64,000 bases of DNA, taken from assembly GCA_001792895.1 (NCBI GenBank), contig MARA01000062.1, positions 99,356-163,355 on the forward strand. Reading direction: 5' to 3'. The DNA is from Lentinus brumalis (Eukaryota > Basidiomycota > Agaricomycetes > Polyporales > Polyporaceae). Position 1 is the first letter of the stretch, and every line of letters starts with the position of its first letter. This document shows, piece after piece, positions 21,056 to 32,231 of this stretch. A model generated the notes under the pieces. That model did not search any database. It saw only the letters and a program-made list of their open reading frames with translations, and was not told the origin of the DNA. A program made the position numbers and the translations under genes.

Positions 21056-21265
21056 TTTATGTACAATAGGAGAATTTTTAGTATTAAAGTAATAGATAAT
21101 TGAACCTAATACCCAAAATACAGCTACACAAATAACTACTAAATAGAAAAAGATAGTATTGTGTAATTCAACTATTCCTGTAAATCCTGGAGCAGCACTA
21201 TCTTGGAATCCTATTTGCCAAGGTTGTGGTGCATCGTTATATATTGTATTTAAAATTGATAACAT
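21056..21265 (-). pseudogene. cox2: cox2 exon 1, truncated at the palindrome border
   Basis: Encodes [20 protein letters not shown] to [10 protein letters not shown], the N-terminal helices of COX2, identical to 41554-41763. At 21055 the sequence switches to an unrelated tail (IKGFVKFIRFFNTLL, stop at 20990) and the other exons are missing. The break lies five codons before the natural exon end. The fragment lacks all CuA ligands. Confidence 0.88.
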
Positions 21266-21533
21266 ATTTAAAAATTTTATAAAAAAATAATTATTTTGAA
21301 CTTAGTTTATTTACTCTATTCGAATTATCGGATTGACGACATAAAAGTTAAGAGCTAATACCTTGTCACTTGGACAGTCATGAATATTTATCATTACTTA
21401 AAAAAATTAAAGGTATCCTAAGTTACATCTTAAAAATTAGTAATATTTTACTGTCGACCTGTCCACCTGGTTTAGTGGTTAGGCCCGCTAGGTCGTTTAT
21501 AGAAATGACCTAAGATTTAATTATAAAATTAAA

Positions 21534-21606
21534 AGGCGTCAAGAGGAATTGAACCTCTGAAATAAGTATTAACAGTACTCCGCAATTACCACTCTGCCAT
21601 GACACC
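21534..21606 (-). tRNA. trnN: tRNA-Asn (GUU)
   Basis: Acceptor GGTGTCA/TGACGCC, anticodon loop CTGTTAA (GUU), T-arm AGAGG TTCAATT CCTCT. Lies between trnP and the cox2 leader; mirror copy 41213-41285. Confidence 0.86.
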
Positions 21607-21677
21607 ACTTACCCTGCCTCCAATCGACGTATGAGCGGAAAGGGTAATACCGCTCTATTAAATAAAAAAAAAATTAT

Positions 21678-21750
21678 ACGGTAGGCGCGATTCGAACACG
21701 CTATATATCTCCTACCCAAAAGGAGCGACTAGCCAATTTGTCATCTACCG
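21678..21750 (-). tRNA. trnP: tRNA-Pro (UGG)
   Basis: Anticodon stem CTCCT/AGGAG with loop TTTGGGT gives UGG. Acceptor CGGTAGA pairs with CCTACCG by at least five pairs. Located just after the cob stop; mirror copy 41069-41141. Confidence 0.86.
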
Positions 21751-21817
21751 TTTTATTTTTATATATATTATTTTAGTACTCTTTTATTAAATAAAATTAT
21801 GAAAGGGGTACTTACAT

Positions 21818-24800
21818 TTATTTATTTTCTGTAGCTAAGTCCATGAAAGTATTTTCTAAAATACCAATTACTGGAACAATAACTAAGAACCATCCAAAAT
21901 AGAAAGCTGTAGCAATTTGACCTATTTCAACATAAGGACTATTTGGATGTTGAGATCCAATCCACATTAAAATAATAAAATCAACTACAAATAACCAGAA
22001 GGCAAATTTCATAAATGGTTTAAATTGATTTCCTCTAATTCTAGATAAATCCGTATAAGGTAATATTAATAAGATTAATAATGATCCAAACATAGCGATT
22101 ACTCCTAACCATTAAAAAAAAAATAAATATTTAAAAAAAAATAAGGTTCAAATTTAATATATAAATAATACGAGCTTTATGCTTAAATCTTAAAGACACC
22201 TCTAAAAAGATGCTTGATTAAATAATAAGAAGGCTTGTAACAAAAAGGGTATTAATTTTTATATGTTTTACAACAAAAATTAAATATTTTTTTATTTTAG
22301 TGAATCTACCCAATATTTTATATTTGAATCACGATATTTAATACAATTATAGAGAGCTAGTCTCGATTCCATATCATTGCTAAAGCCAAACTGACGAGAA
22401 TTTAAATTAGAATTTATAGGGAATACACATTTCCAAGCAATAATCTTTTGCTTTAACGTTCCACGTCCATATACTGCTTGAATCATATGTTCACCTGATT
22501 TATTTTCAGCTGCCTGATATTTAAACCAAGACTCCAGAACTTCAATCCAAAATTCTTTAGATTGAGAGCGCTTATTAGAATAACTATAAATAATAAGTAT
22601 AATAGTTTTAAAGCCGTATAAAGTTAAATGTGCTTTCTTAGAGACAAGCAGTGCTACACGTGACATTAATTCAAACTGTTCAAATTTCCAATAAAAATAA
22701 TGAGAATAAGGTAAAATCAAAGGAATTAACTTTTCAAACATAGAATGAATACTTTCTACACTTAGAATAGTCATTTTCTTGATAGAATTAGTATCAACCT
22801 TTAGGCTTGAACTTAAAATTTCTTTAGTTTCTGAATCTTTTGCATTGTTTATAATATAAACTTTAATATCAAGAGATTTAAAAAATCTCTCCAAAATATA
22901 AAAAAAATGAGCGCTATATTTATTTTTAAGCTGAGGCAAAAATAAAGTAGGTATTAGCCAAATCGAACCTTTATCCGATTTTCTGAGTCTTAAATGTAAA
23001 GTACCATCTCCTAAAATCATACCTATAATAAAAAGTATAGATACTTTATTATCATTATCTGTGTAATCAGGAATATCAATATTACTTGGACTAATACCAA
23101 ATAAACTTAATTGCTCTGATAAAGATAATTTTTTTTCTGTACCGTGTGCTGAAAGACTGTAAACAATTTTGGTAGCTAGAGCGAGATTTGAAGGATCTAA
23201 TCTTAATTCTTTAGAAGTTAAATGTCGAATACTACTTAATTTTTGGAAAGCAATATATTTCTCACCATAAATAAATTTAAAATATTCTGCATAAATATTA
23301 AGTATCGTATCCCAATTTTCAGAGGCTAAACGTATAACTATCTTACCATAATTATTTTTAATTAAAGTTAAAGAACCGGTACGACCTAAAACATGCCATA
23401 ATGTTAAAAAAAATTCTAAACTTTTTTGGTTTAAATTTTGATTAAGTACAAATACCGGTGAAAAATATTTATTTCTAATACGACAAGAAATGTGGCCTTC
23501 AGCCTGGAAAAAGCCATTTGCTACCAACCTAAATTCCTCCTCCTTGAAATTAGAAGGTAATTTAAAATCATCTTTACATTGTTTCAGTAAATCACGTGCA
23601 GAAGAAATAGACAAGTTTTTAGAATCTGTAACTTCACAATTAAAAAGTAAAAACTTTTTATTTTTCTTAAAAATAAGGATAAAAATTAGAATGAGTACTA
23701 CTATTTCAATATTTTCACCTAGCCTTTATTGACTATTTCTTATATAAATTAATAATTTATATTTCTACGTATAGTCGATGAAGATATTAACTCCGCTATA
23801 GTAAACATTTAAGTAGAGCTAATGCTCTAGGAGTCTACAAAGCTAAAGAGATAGAATTAACTTGCTTGTTATTTTAAACAAATTCTTAGATTTTTACTGA
23901 TAAATACAGTACTAGAATTACAAAACTTTCAAGCATATAGTAGAATTTATACAAACCGCTAGGAAGTTCAATTTGTTAGGTATAGATCTTAAAATAGCAT
24001 AGAAAGGTAAAAGATCATTTTATATTAAAGTTTAATAACCCTAGGGGAAGAGTTTATTTTATATAGCATATCTTTATGCATATATTGAGAAATATTGTTT
24101 TTTAATAGCACCATGCTTTCTTCCCATATATAAATTCTTTGTCCTTTTGGATGTTTATGAATAGAACATTTTAAAGAATTTTCTCCAAACATGTTTTCTA
24201 GATTTTGTTTTAATAATAAAACATCCTCTTCTTTAAAACCATAAGTATTTAAATGTAAACATTTATTTTGGAGAGAACCATCATCCATAATCCAATAAGC
24301 TAAACCTATTCCCTATTTCCCTTTTTCTTTGAAAAAGGGAGGAGGGGAGGATGGAGTTAAAATTTGAGATATATTTGAAGGTACTATTTTTTTATTTTCC
24401 GAATTATAAAATAAATTTTTATAATCATTAAAACATGGTAAAGATAATGTGGCAAAACTAACAGAACTATAAATTTTATTAGTTCTCTTATCTGTAAATT
24501 TTCTATTTTTAAGGTTAAAATTTTTAGATAGATAAGGTTTAAATAACTCTAGTATATGATTAAAATAATTAAGATGTTGTAATCTTAAACTACTTTGAGC
24601 AAAAATAAATCTAGAATTACCAATTATAGATCTTTTTTGTATATGCCCATCACCTAATAATAAACCCACAATAATCTCATCTAAAGGACTTTTAATAATA
24701 ATTTTTGATCTATCGACTTTACAAAGTCTCTTATTACTTTGTTTTTGTAATAAAATTGTAGAAGAAGAAAAATATTTTTTGTCTCTAGTGATTGAGTCGA

Positions 24801-27800
24801 TGTGAAATAAACTTATAGAAGTTGTCAGATAAAAAATAGGCCCCTATATTCTAAAATATACCCATTAGTATTAATAATGGTTGGACAATATCTTCATTCT
24901 TAAATAATTTTCAAATTTAAGGGCAATGAACTTATTTAAGAAGCTTTACGTATAATCTCTGAGGATACAATAATTGATTTCCTGCTGATAATCCATTGTT
25001 ACATATTTGAAATTGTTACTCTCCGCTAGGCTAGTATTCAAATCTTTAGGAGTTTCCAACATATAGTAAAGTTAATTTTTCATAAGATTACTCTTAAGCA
25101 TGGCATCTTTTTTTTACCATTCTGGTACAATAGAAGCAGGAGTTTGCATTGGGTTTGCAGGTATATAATTATCGCTATGACCTAAGAAATTAGGATAGTA
25201 GAATACCATTATACTTAATACTAAAAAGAAAAAGAAAATAGTTACTAGATCTTTAAATGTAAAGTATGGATGCATTGAAATTCTATCTCCACTAGCACTT
25301 ATACCATTAGGATTATTAGAACCGTGTGTATGAAGCTTAATTTATTGAGGATTATATATTTAATTTATATAACATACTAGGATGCATATACTCTTTAACT
25401 AATTCAATAACTAAAGGTAATTGTTTCTTAGAAATATATAAAGTGTATTGGTGCTCAATTGAACTTTTATGAATTGTTACTGAAATGGAAAAATTTTTAT
25501 TTATCGCATCAACTAATAAATTTAAGTCTTCTAATTTAAATGCATTAGTATACAATTTTAAACCACTACCTGTATAACCACCATCATCCATAATCCAATA
25601 AGCTAAACTTACTGCAGTTAAGTTTTCGGCTATATTTACAGGTATTACTTTTTTTCCATCCATATAAAATTCATCATAAAATTTATTAAAACAAGGTAAA
25701 GAAACAGTAGCAAAACTAACATTATTTCTAGTTTTACCGGAAGATTCATCTACCATAGAATAAATAGCTGGAGGAGATAATACAAATTGTTTATATATAT
25801 TATATAAATGTAGTAAATATTCTTTATTTTTAGAACCTTGTCTAAAAATAATTCTAGAATTAGACTTATTTGAAAATCTTCTCATATATGCATCACCTAA
25901 TAAATTTCCAACTAATACTTGTTTTAAATGATCGTCTAAAGTTAATTTAGATCTTTCTAATTTACTCATTCTATAGTTTGATAAAGTAGAATGGAAAAAT
26001 CGAATTAATTGAACCCTAAAACAATATAAGCCGTTATATAAAAAAATATTCCGCTATAAAACTATTCCTTTAAGAATAGTATAGGACTATATCACTATCT
26101 TGTCATTTTTAAGCATAAATTTATAGAATAAAAATAACTGATATTTAACTTGTAGTCTCTGAGAAATCTTATTTTTAGACTTTTATTTCACTATAGAAGT
26201 AGCATTAATATACTTCATCCACCATCCTCCGTTTTTATGGGGGAAAGAGGTGTGCAAAAATTTTTATCTTTAAAAATAATTTGTTTTCTGCTGATTGTCC
26301 ATTACTATTTTAATCATTGTTACGTATACGTAGATTAAACTTTAGGATATCCCAGCATATAGTTAAATTCAAAACTACCTACACTAGTAAGGTAGTATTA
26401 AGGCCCTTCATACGGAGCAATTAAATGAGCTACTACTAAAGCAGCTAATAAGAAAGGTAATAAGTAGTGTAATGAAAAGAATCTATTTAATGTTGCATTT
26501 CCTACGCTGAACCCTCCCCAGATCAACTCGACTAAATCTTGTCCAAATACTGGGATAGCACTTAATAAATTTGTAATTACTGTTGCCAAATCTTTAATTT
26601 GCTTATTCTAGCTTTATATTAAGCTTAAATGTTTAAAACAAGCAAACCATGTGCAATATACTTATTTTAATTAAAAATAATTGTAATTTAATACAGTATA
26701 AAGCCTTGTGTTTTATTTAATAAGTTATAGCGATTACTATATTTTTTATTAATTAAAAAAGATTCCGACTGTACATTAAGCATCGTTTCAGATACCCACC
26801 GATGAAGCAGTCTGTAGCGATAGTTTACTCTACCGACGGTCTTAATGCTAAACAAACATTTTTGACCTGTTTTCATCAGTATTGCTATATGGCTAAATCT
26901 ATAAATTTTTAGTAAAAATTGCTTTATATAAGACCATATAACTATATATAATATTTTAAATTATTTTATATTTCATTTCAGGGATAATATACGGAGAAAC
27001 TATATTTTTAAGATCATTCATTGATTCTTTCCAAATATAGACAACATATTGGTCCTTACTTCCCGCTGATTGAACTGAAGCTTTAAGGTTGAAGTTATCA
27101 TTTAAAGCTTTTACTAATATTAAACATTCATTATAGGAAAAAGAGTTAGTAGAAAATTTTAACCCTTTTCCTACTTTAGAACCATCATCCATGATCCAAA
27201 TTGCTAAAGCTAATGGAGTTAAATATTCAGCAATATTTGCTGGGACTTGTTTAATGTTATTTTTATACCATAATTCATGTATTCAATTAAAACTTGTGTA
27301 AGTTCAAGTGTTAAATCTAACTATTTTTCTTAATTTACCTTTGGGCCCTATTCTACTTGTTAAAACAGGTATTTTAGGATTACAATAACCTAAATTAGAT
27401 AAAAGTTTGTGTAAAGAAATAAGATATTCAACATGAACAGCTTCTTGATAAAAATTGATTCTTGTACCTAATCCCCAGCTCTTTTTTCAGCGTGAGCATC
27501 TCCAAGAAGAGATCCAAATATAATAGATAAAACATCTTTATTATGCGGACCAATTCTTAAAAGACCTCTAAGTCTACTTACTTTGAAGAAAATTCAAAAT
27601 CAAGAGGAACTATAAGTACTAAAGAAATTAATAATAAACAAATATTATATATTTGGGGCTTAATAAGTAAACCCCATAGACTCATTTGACCATAAGGTAA
27701 AACATACAAACTTACTTATTATTATATCAATAATAAGCTAGAATAACTTTAAATTCGTATATTCTATTAGTTAAATAATTAACAAAAAGTTTCGACTGTG

Positions 27801-30572
27801 CATTAAGCAGCATTTCAGCCACCCATTAGTGACCCAGTCTGTCGCGATCCTTTATATGACCGACGATCTTAAAGTTTTCAAACTTCTTTGATCGTTTTCA
27901 CTAATGTCGCCGAATAATCTTAAAGACTATTCTATAACCCTGTCGGATTATACCACTTTAATCTTTCTTTTTCTATAAAGATTGCAGAAATATTGTTACT
28001 CGCGGGACTATAATTTAATATAAAAAAAATATAATAAGCCTGAGAATAAGATAAATATATACAAGATCTATTTGCTTGACAAATCTTTAACTATTCATTG
28101 TCTTTTTACTAATCTTTTTTCTGTTTTAATGCTCTTCTAATAGTTTTTTCTCCACAGTTTATAGATTTAGCTGCTTCTATAATAGTAGAATATTCACCGT
28201 AAACAGTTCCATTCAAATTATATAAAACTACAGGTCTTGTATGACTAATACATTTTTTTTTAGTCTCATCTGTCATAGGAGTTCTATTTAAAGCTTTATC
28301 TCTAATTTTTTCTATTGTTTCAGGAGATAACTTTTTACCTCTATTTAAACTGCCTATCCTTTCTCGTCTAGCATCGCTATAAAAATCTTTCATCTTTTTA
28401 CGGTCAACTTCAGTATGTTTATAACCAAAACTAGAACCTGCCTCAGTTAAAATATTATAATTAGGCAATAACAATTTTAAATATTTATCTTCTAAATCCA
28501 ACAATTCTTTATTATTTTCTTTAGTAACAACATTAGGATATAATTCTAATATTATAAAGCGAAATTTTTTAATTCATATTTTTTTACTGCTGACTTAACT
28601 ATTTTGCTTCCTCTAAAAAAAATAAGGTGATTACTGAATCTACTATAAAATCTATTAGTTGACGCAGATCCTATATAGTAATCTTTAGTTATTTTGTTAA
28701 CTATCATGTATATACCGCTTAAACCTTTAGTGTCATTTATTATTTGTGTTCTAATATTTTCAGATTCTAAATTTTCAAAATATATACAGGATTTAATCCT
28801 AATTCTTTAATTATTGTATTTAATCTTTCAGAACTAGAAGTTTCAATATTTTTATATTCTTGTGAGGCAAAAAAGGAATTGTACTATAACCTCTTTGACT
28901 TTTTAAAATGTATATTTCCTTATTACATGCCGTCAAGCCAGGAAAATTATTATATTTTTATTTTTCATAGTATTTACATCCCTCCTTTTATCTCCTATCT
29001 GAGGAGCGAGTGACAAGGGCCGGTATATTAATACATTACTTTTTTTAAGTATAGAATAATATACAAGCTCCGACACTAGGAGACATAAAATAATAGCAGA
29101 AATACTTATATTAAACCATTTTGGGCTATGTTCATAACCCAGGAATGCTGTCTAGTTCTAATTTACTATATCTTTTCCTCGGTGAGAGGTTTAATATACC
29201 AATATAGTAACCTTGTACTCTATCTATTTATTAATCCTCAAGTGTATTCCTTTTCACTCTTTCTAATAAATTTCAATTAGAGCCTTGAGTAGTTTAACTA
29301 ACTAAGTGCTAATATCGTTAAAACTAAGAACTCCGACTGTACATTAAGCATCATCGCAGATACCCATTAGTGACCCAGTCTGTAGCGATTGTGTATTCAA
29401 CCGACGGTCTGAAAATTGGTATTATTTCTTTGACCGTTTTCACTAATATAGCCAGTTTATTTTATTAAACCAACACCTCTGTCAAGGTGTTTCGACACTT
29501 TTATACCAAAACTATCCAAATACAGGTTATTGTTTTGCCCTTTGTCGAGACTTTAAAAAAATAAATATACTAATTTACTTTACCACCTAAAATATAAAAA
29601 CCTTCACCATCTCGTGAAACATTATACTATCTTAGCAGAAAGTTAAATATATATACATTGCTACTAATAAAAATAACCTAATTTATACTCCATTTCTGGG
29701 ATAAAATAAGATTTTACTATTTCACGTAACAGTGGCATAGACTCTTTCCAAATAGAAATACGCCATTGATTAGGAATGCCTGTTTTAACTACACTAGTTT
29801 TTAAATTATATTTTTGAGTTAAAATTCTAGCAAGAAATAAACATTCATCATAAGTGAAACTATTAGTAGCTATAGAGATTCCTTGACCTTTTTGAAATGA
29901 ACCATCTTGCATGATCCAATGAGCTAATCCAATAGGATAAATAATCTGAAATAAAAAAAGGAACACTTTTTTTAGTTACACCATTTACAGTTTTATAATA
30001 TGAATCGTATATCCAAATAAAACTTGTAAATGTAAATAGTGTAAGTCTATAGTTAAAACGATTTTCTATTATAATATCTGATTTTTCTACTAAGGTAGGT
30101 AATGGTCTAGCACAATAACCTAAATTATAGAAAAGTAAAGTTAAATAATGGATATATGCCGTATTACTAATACTTTGTTCTATATTAAATCTAATATGTC
30201 TATAGATTTACCAGGTATTTTATCTGCCCAAAAATCACCTAACATTCCACAAACAATAATATCTAATACTTGTTTATTGTGGGACCTATTCTACTAATAG
30301 CTTTAGTTCTAGCTCTATTAAATGGTAACATTTTACTATAATAGGTATAATATTTTCAATGGTATCCGTATATTATTATTATATATCTCATAACTTTTTC
30401 CCACGCTCGAAGTGATTAAGTCGGCGAGATATAGTTCGATAAATTGAGTATATTCATATTTTCAATTTGGCCACATTTTAGCCATCATAACTACTAAGAT
30501 AATTACTCCTATTGCCCATAATAAAACTCTAGGTGCTTTATAAGAACCATAATATAAACCTCTTGCAATGTG
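21818..30572 (-). CDS. cob: Cytochrome b, 3' seven exons, left copy (5' end absent)
   Basis: Exons on the minus strand: 30480-30572, 29137-29151 (15 nt), 27671-27706, 26416-26586, 25116-25335, 23970-24015 and 21818-22109. They encode [14 protein letters not shown] to [12 protein letters not shown] of cytochrome b, the haem-binding core of complex III. All exons are intact and match the right copy. Each intron begins after a T and ends in G (group I). The exons for about the first 90 residues, including the first pair of haem histidines, are missing because the palindrome turns inside the preceding intron. Six introns lie within this span. Confidence 0.92.
22292..23614 (-). CDS. Large LAGLIDADG endonuclease in the last cob intron, left copy
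   Basis: 440 residues from a TTG at 23614; identical to 39202-40524 and the longest intact HEG in the window. Motif 1 is [16 protein letters not shown] (about residues 31-46) and motif 2 [15 protein letters not shown] (about residues 195-210). A further C-terminal part ([18 protein letters not shown]) has no obvious NUMOD. No ATG precedes it in frame nearby, so the start is uncertain; upstream in-frame sequence reads [14 protein letters not shown]. It is unlike the single-motif RIGPHN-type enzymes of the other cob introns. Confidence 0.85.
   Translation of the reverse strand: MSISSARDLLKQCKDDFKLPSNFKEEEFRLVANGFFQAEGHISCRIRNKYFSPVFVLNQNLNQKSLEFFLTLWHVLGRTGSLTLIKNNYGKIVIRLASENWDTILNIYAEYFKFIYGEKYIAFQKLSSIRHLTSKELRLDPSNLALATKIVYSLSAHGTEKKLSLSEQLSLFGISPSNIDIPDYTDNDNKVSILFIIGMILGDGTLHLRLRKSDKGSIWLIPTLFLPQLKNKYSAHFFYILERFFKSLDIKVYIINNAKDSETKEILSSSLKVDTNSIKKMTILSVESIHSMFEKLIPLILPYSHYFYWKFEQFELMSRVALLVSKKAHLTLYGFKTIILIIYSYSNKRSQSKEFWIEVLESWFKYQAAENKSGEHMIQAVYGRGTLKQKIIAWKCVFPINSNLNSRQFGFSNDMESRLALYNCIKYRDSNIKYWVDSLK
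24025..24710 (-). pseudogene. LAGLIDADG endonuclease split by a GC cluster (cob intron before the last 46-nt exon), left copy
   Basis: The first part (to 24313) has [16 protein letters not shown] (motif 1) and [16 protein letters not shown], and ends LTP. The second part starts with [14 protein letters not shown] (motif 2) and runs intact to [10 protein letters not shown]. Between LTP and IGLAYW sits a 42-bp GC cluster (24310-24351) that keeps the frame but adds a TAG. Family members read straight through [15 protein letters not shown], so the insertion point is exact. Here the second part is open to its end; in the right copy it carries an additional one-base deletion. Confidence 0.82.
24310..24351. 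repeat. GC cluster inserted in a cob intron HEG, left copy
   Basis: 42 bp, same element as at 19123-19164 and 38466-38507, with a hairpin of nine base pairs. Insertion between the LTP and IGLA codons leaves flanking HEG sequence complete. Confidence 0.75.
25352..25969 (-). CDS. LAGLIDADG endonuclease in the cob intron after HLIA, intact left copy
   Basis: 205 residues. Motif 1 [15 protein letters not shown] (about residues 16-30) and motif 2 [14 protein letters not shown] (about residues 129-142), each with its catalytic Asp. [18 protein letters not shown] and the C-terminal [12 protein letters not shown] are family hallmarks. It lies downstream of the intron core (P, Q, R, S elements at about 26080-26360) rather than being fused to the exon. 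The right copy (36849-37465) is split by loss of one A in a run of seven. The intron spans 25336-26415. Confidence 0.9.
   Translation of the reverse strand: MSKLERSKLTLDDHLKQVLVGNLLGDAYMRRFSNKSNSRIIFRQGSKNKEYLLHLYNIYKQFVLSPPAIYSMVDESSGKTRNNVSFATVSLPCFNKFYDEFYMDGKKVIPVNIAENLTAVSLAYWIMDDGGYTGSGLKLYTNAFKLEDLNLLVDAINKNFSISVTIHKSSIEHQYTLYISKKQLPLVIELVKEYMHPSMLYKLNI
26416..26586 (-). other. cob: cob exon encoding the [21 protein letters not shown] region
   Basis: 57 codons, the longest conserved inner block of cob here: the Qo-side helix start, [14 protein letters not shown] and the helix ending HLIA that carries the second pair of haem-binding histidines (SLHYLLPF and VVAHLIA). Identical to 36232-36402. 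Listed separately because it is easy to mistake for a small free ORF. Confidence 0.9.
26956..27670 (-). pseudogene. LAGLIDADG endonuclease in cob intron 3, left copy with frameshift
   Basis: Same enzyme as 35145-35861. It continues in frame from the [10 protein letters not shown] exon, with [26 protein letters not shown] (motif 1) and [15 protein letters not shown] (motif 2). Two TGA codons stand where relatives have Trp (FNTWTYTSFNWIHE). This copy has lost one G in the run around 27476, which breaks the first half; the second half (26956-27192) is open. The group I core follows at about 26760-26880. Confidence 0.78.
28097..29083 (-). pseudogene. GIY-YIG endonuclease in cob intron 2, left copy with frameshifts
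   Basis: Decayed or mis-sequenced twin of the intact ORF at 33734-34720. Only the C-terminal part (28109-28504: [28 protein letters not shown], then NUMOD-type repeats) is open. Compared with the right copy it lacks several single bases between about 28505 and 28900. Confidence 0.78.
29664..30404 (-). pseudogene. LAGLIDADG endonuclease in cob intron 1, left copy with frameshifts
   Basis: Twin of 32400-33146. The C-terminal half ([17 protein letters not shown] to [13 protein letters not shown]) is open; the N-terminal half ([25 protein letters not shown]) is broken by lost bases, including two near 29935 and one near 30280. The exon flanking it is intact. Confidence 0.78.
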
Positions 30573-30880
30573 CAATTTCCTATTTAGAAATTAGATCATT
30601 TCATATTTAATAAATAATTTGAATATTAGACTACTATCTATTTTTTTAATAATAAGCAATTATTTTTAAATAAAGGCGTATGATCGTTAGGGTAAAAAAA
30701 AATTACCTGCTAATTGTTCTCATATAATGATTTTAACCTGCGAGAGGTACATTAATATGTGTAAGAAAAGTTTCTTCCTAGAAGTTCTTAGCATATAGCC
30801 TAATGCATATATATACAAATTTCGTAGAGATTGTATATAAAGGCCCTTTAACCTTAAATTAATCTACTTTTTTATTTTTT

Positions 30881-31551
30881 TTTATCTTTTAGAGGGTTAG
30901 AATAAAAAGTGTATCCTTCTTTAAATATCTTACCGGTATCAAGGTAATTTTTTATAGAGGATACTGAATTTAAATTTATAGCTCTACCTCCAGATCTAAA
31001 ACTATCAAAGGGTGAACCTTTAACTTCTATTCCATTTTTATAAATGTATACCTTAAACCTTTTCTACTTCCTTTAAATAAAGAATATTCTTTACTAAGAA
31101 TAAAATTACTTTTTCCAGAATGAATATCAAAAGGAGGTTCCATTTTAAAAGGTTTTTTATTTCATCTTCTTCAATAAAATCAGATAAATCAGAAAAATAT
31201 CTCTTTGAATTCATATTATTAGATAAATTTAGTAATAGTTTTCTACCTTCAGGTCCCTTCGGGGGTACCCATAGATAAAAATATATAATACTAAACTCCA
31301 TATTGAAAAATCAATACCTTTTCTACTATAGAAATTTACATCTCTAAAAAAAGGGTATATGTATTGAAATAAAATATCTTTATCTGTTAATACTAATTGA
31401 AAAGAATTTGTATTGTTTTTAATAATACCATTAGGCTTATTAGGTTGGAATAAATTTTTGTGTGGTGGTGACAAAGGAATATTTCGGATAAATGTTTGTA
31501 TCGCCTCTAATATTTTTTTATCTTTTTGAGTAATTCCAAAAACTACACTAG
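30881..31551 (-). pseudogene. 3' part of a LAGLIDADG/NUMOD endonuclease at the palindrome centre
   Basis: On the minus strand from the loop: SVVFGITQKDKKILEAIQ, then FFRDVNFYSRKGIDFSIWSL (end of a LAGLIDADG domain), a frameshift near 31265 at a run of Cs, PEGRKLLLNLSNNMNSKRYF, and a NUMOD1-like tail KGFKVYIYKNGIEVKGSPF to FKEGYTFYSNPL. The N-terminal half with the first motif is absent: upstream of 31552 the sequence has turned back into the other arm. The palindrome therefore cuts this HEG, and with it cob. Confidence 0.75.
31252..31551. other. Loop of the inner palindrome (300 bp, single copy)
   Basis: The arms end at GAAGGTAGAAAACTATTAC (from 31553) and its reverse complement ending at about 31250. 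Between them are 300 bp present once, all coding on the minus strand for part of the HEG described at 30881-31551. A GC-rich CCCTTCGGGGGTACC lies at the left foot of the loop. Confidence 0.85.
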
Positions 31552-31586
31552 AAGGTAGAAAACTATTACTAAATTTATCTAATAAT

Positions 31587-31931
31587 ATGAATTCAAAGAG
31601 ATATTTTTCTGATTTATCTGATTTTATTGAAGAAGATGAAATAAAAAACCTTTTTAAAATGGAACCTCCTTTTGATATTCATTCTGGAAAAAGTAATTTT
31701 ATTCTTAGTAAAGAATATTCTTTATTTAAAGGAAGTAGAAAAGGGTTTAAGGTATACATTTATAAAAATGGAATAGAAGTTAAAGGTTCACCCTTTGATA
31801 GTTTTAGATCTGGAGGTAGAGCTATAAATTTAAATTCAGTATCCTCTATAAAAAATTACCTTGATACCGGTAAGATATTTAAAGAAGGATACACTTTTTA
31901 TTCTAACCCTCTAAAAGATAAAAAAAAATAA
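31587..31931 (+). pseudogene. Tail fragment of the cob intron HEG, right copy
   Basis: 114 residues open: MNSKRYFSDLSDFIEEDEIK, then the NUMOD1-like module FKVYIYKNGIEVKGSPFDSFRS to YLDTGKIFKEGYTFYSNPL. Only the DNA-binding tail of the HEG remains on this side of the fold; the nuclease part is missing, so it is a fragment. It precedes the group I core (about 31970-32130) and the first cob exon of this arm. Confidence 0.75.
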
Positions 31932-32231
31932 AAAAGTAGATTAATTTAAGGTTAAAGGGCCTTTATATACAATCTCTACGAAATTTGTATATATATGCAT
32001 TAGGCTATATGCTAAGAACTTCTAGGAAGAAACTTTTTCTTACACATATTAATGTACCTCTCGCAGGTTAAAATCATTATATGAGAACAATTAGCAGGTA
32101 ATTTTTTTTTACCCTAACGATCATACGCCTTTATTTAAAAATAATTGCTTATTATTAAAAAAATAGATAGTAGTCTAATATTCAAATTATTTATTAAATA
32201 TGAAATGATCTAATTTCTAAATAGGAAATTG

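Larger units (their letters stand above)
21056..31251. repeat. Inner palindrome, left arm
   Basis: Mirrors 31552-41763 with position sums of 62801-62819. It contains cob, trnP, trnN and cox2 exon 1 on the minus strand. The left arm has its worst damage at about 28500-30400 (GIY-YIG and LAGLIDADG ORFs broken), where the right arm is open. The outer border is at 21055/21056 in cox2, the inner at 31251 in a cob intron HEG. Confidence 0.93.

Noticed and set aside
23490..23732. 80-codon ORF opposite the large cob intron HEG (also 39084-39326)
   Set aside because: Antisense shadow of the HEG start region.
26688..26876. 62-codon ORF in a cob intron
   Set aside because: It translates the group I core (GACTGTACATTAAGC region) and is not protein-like.
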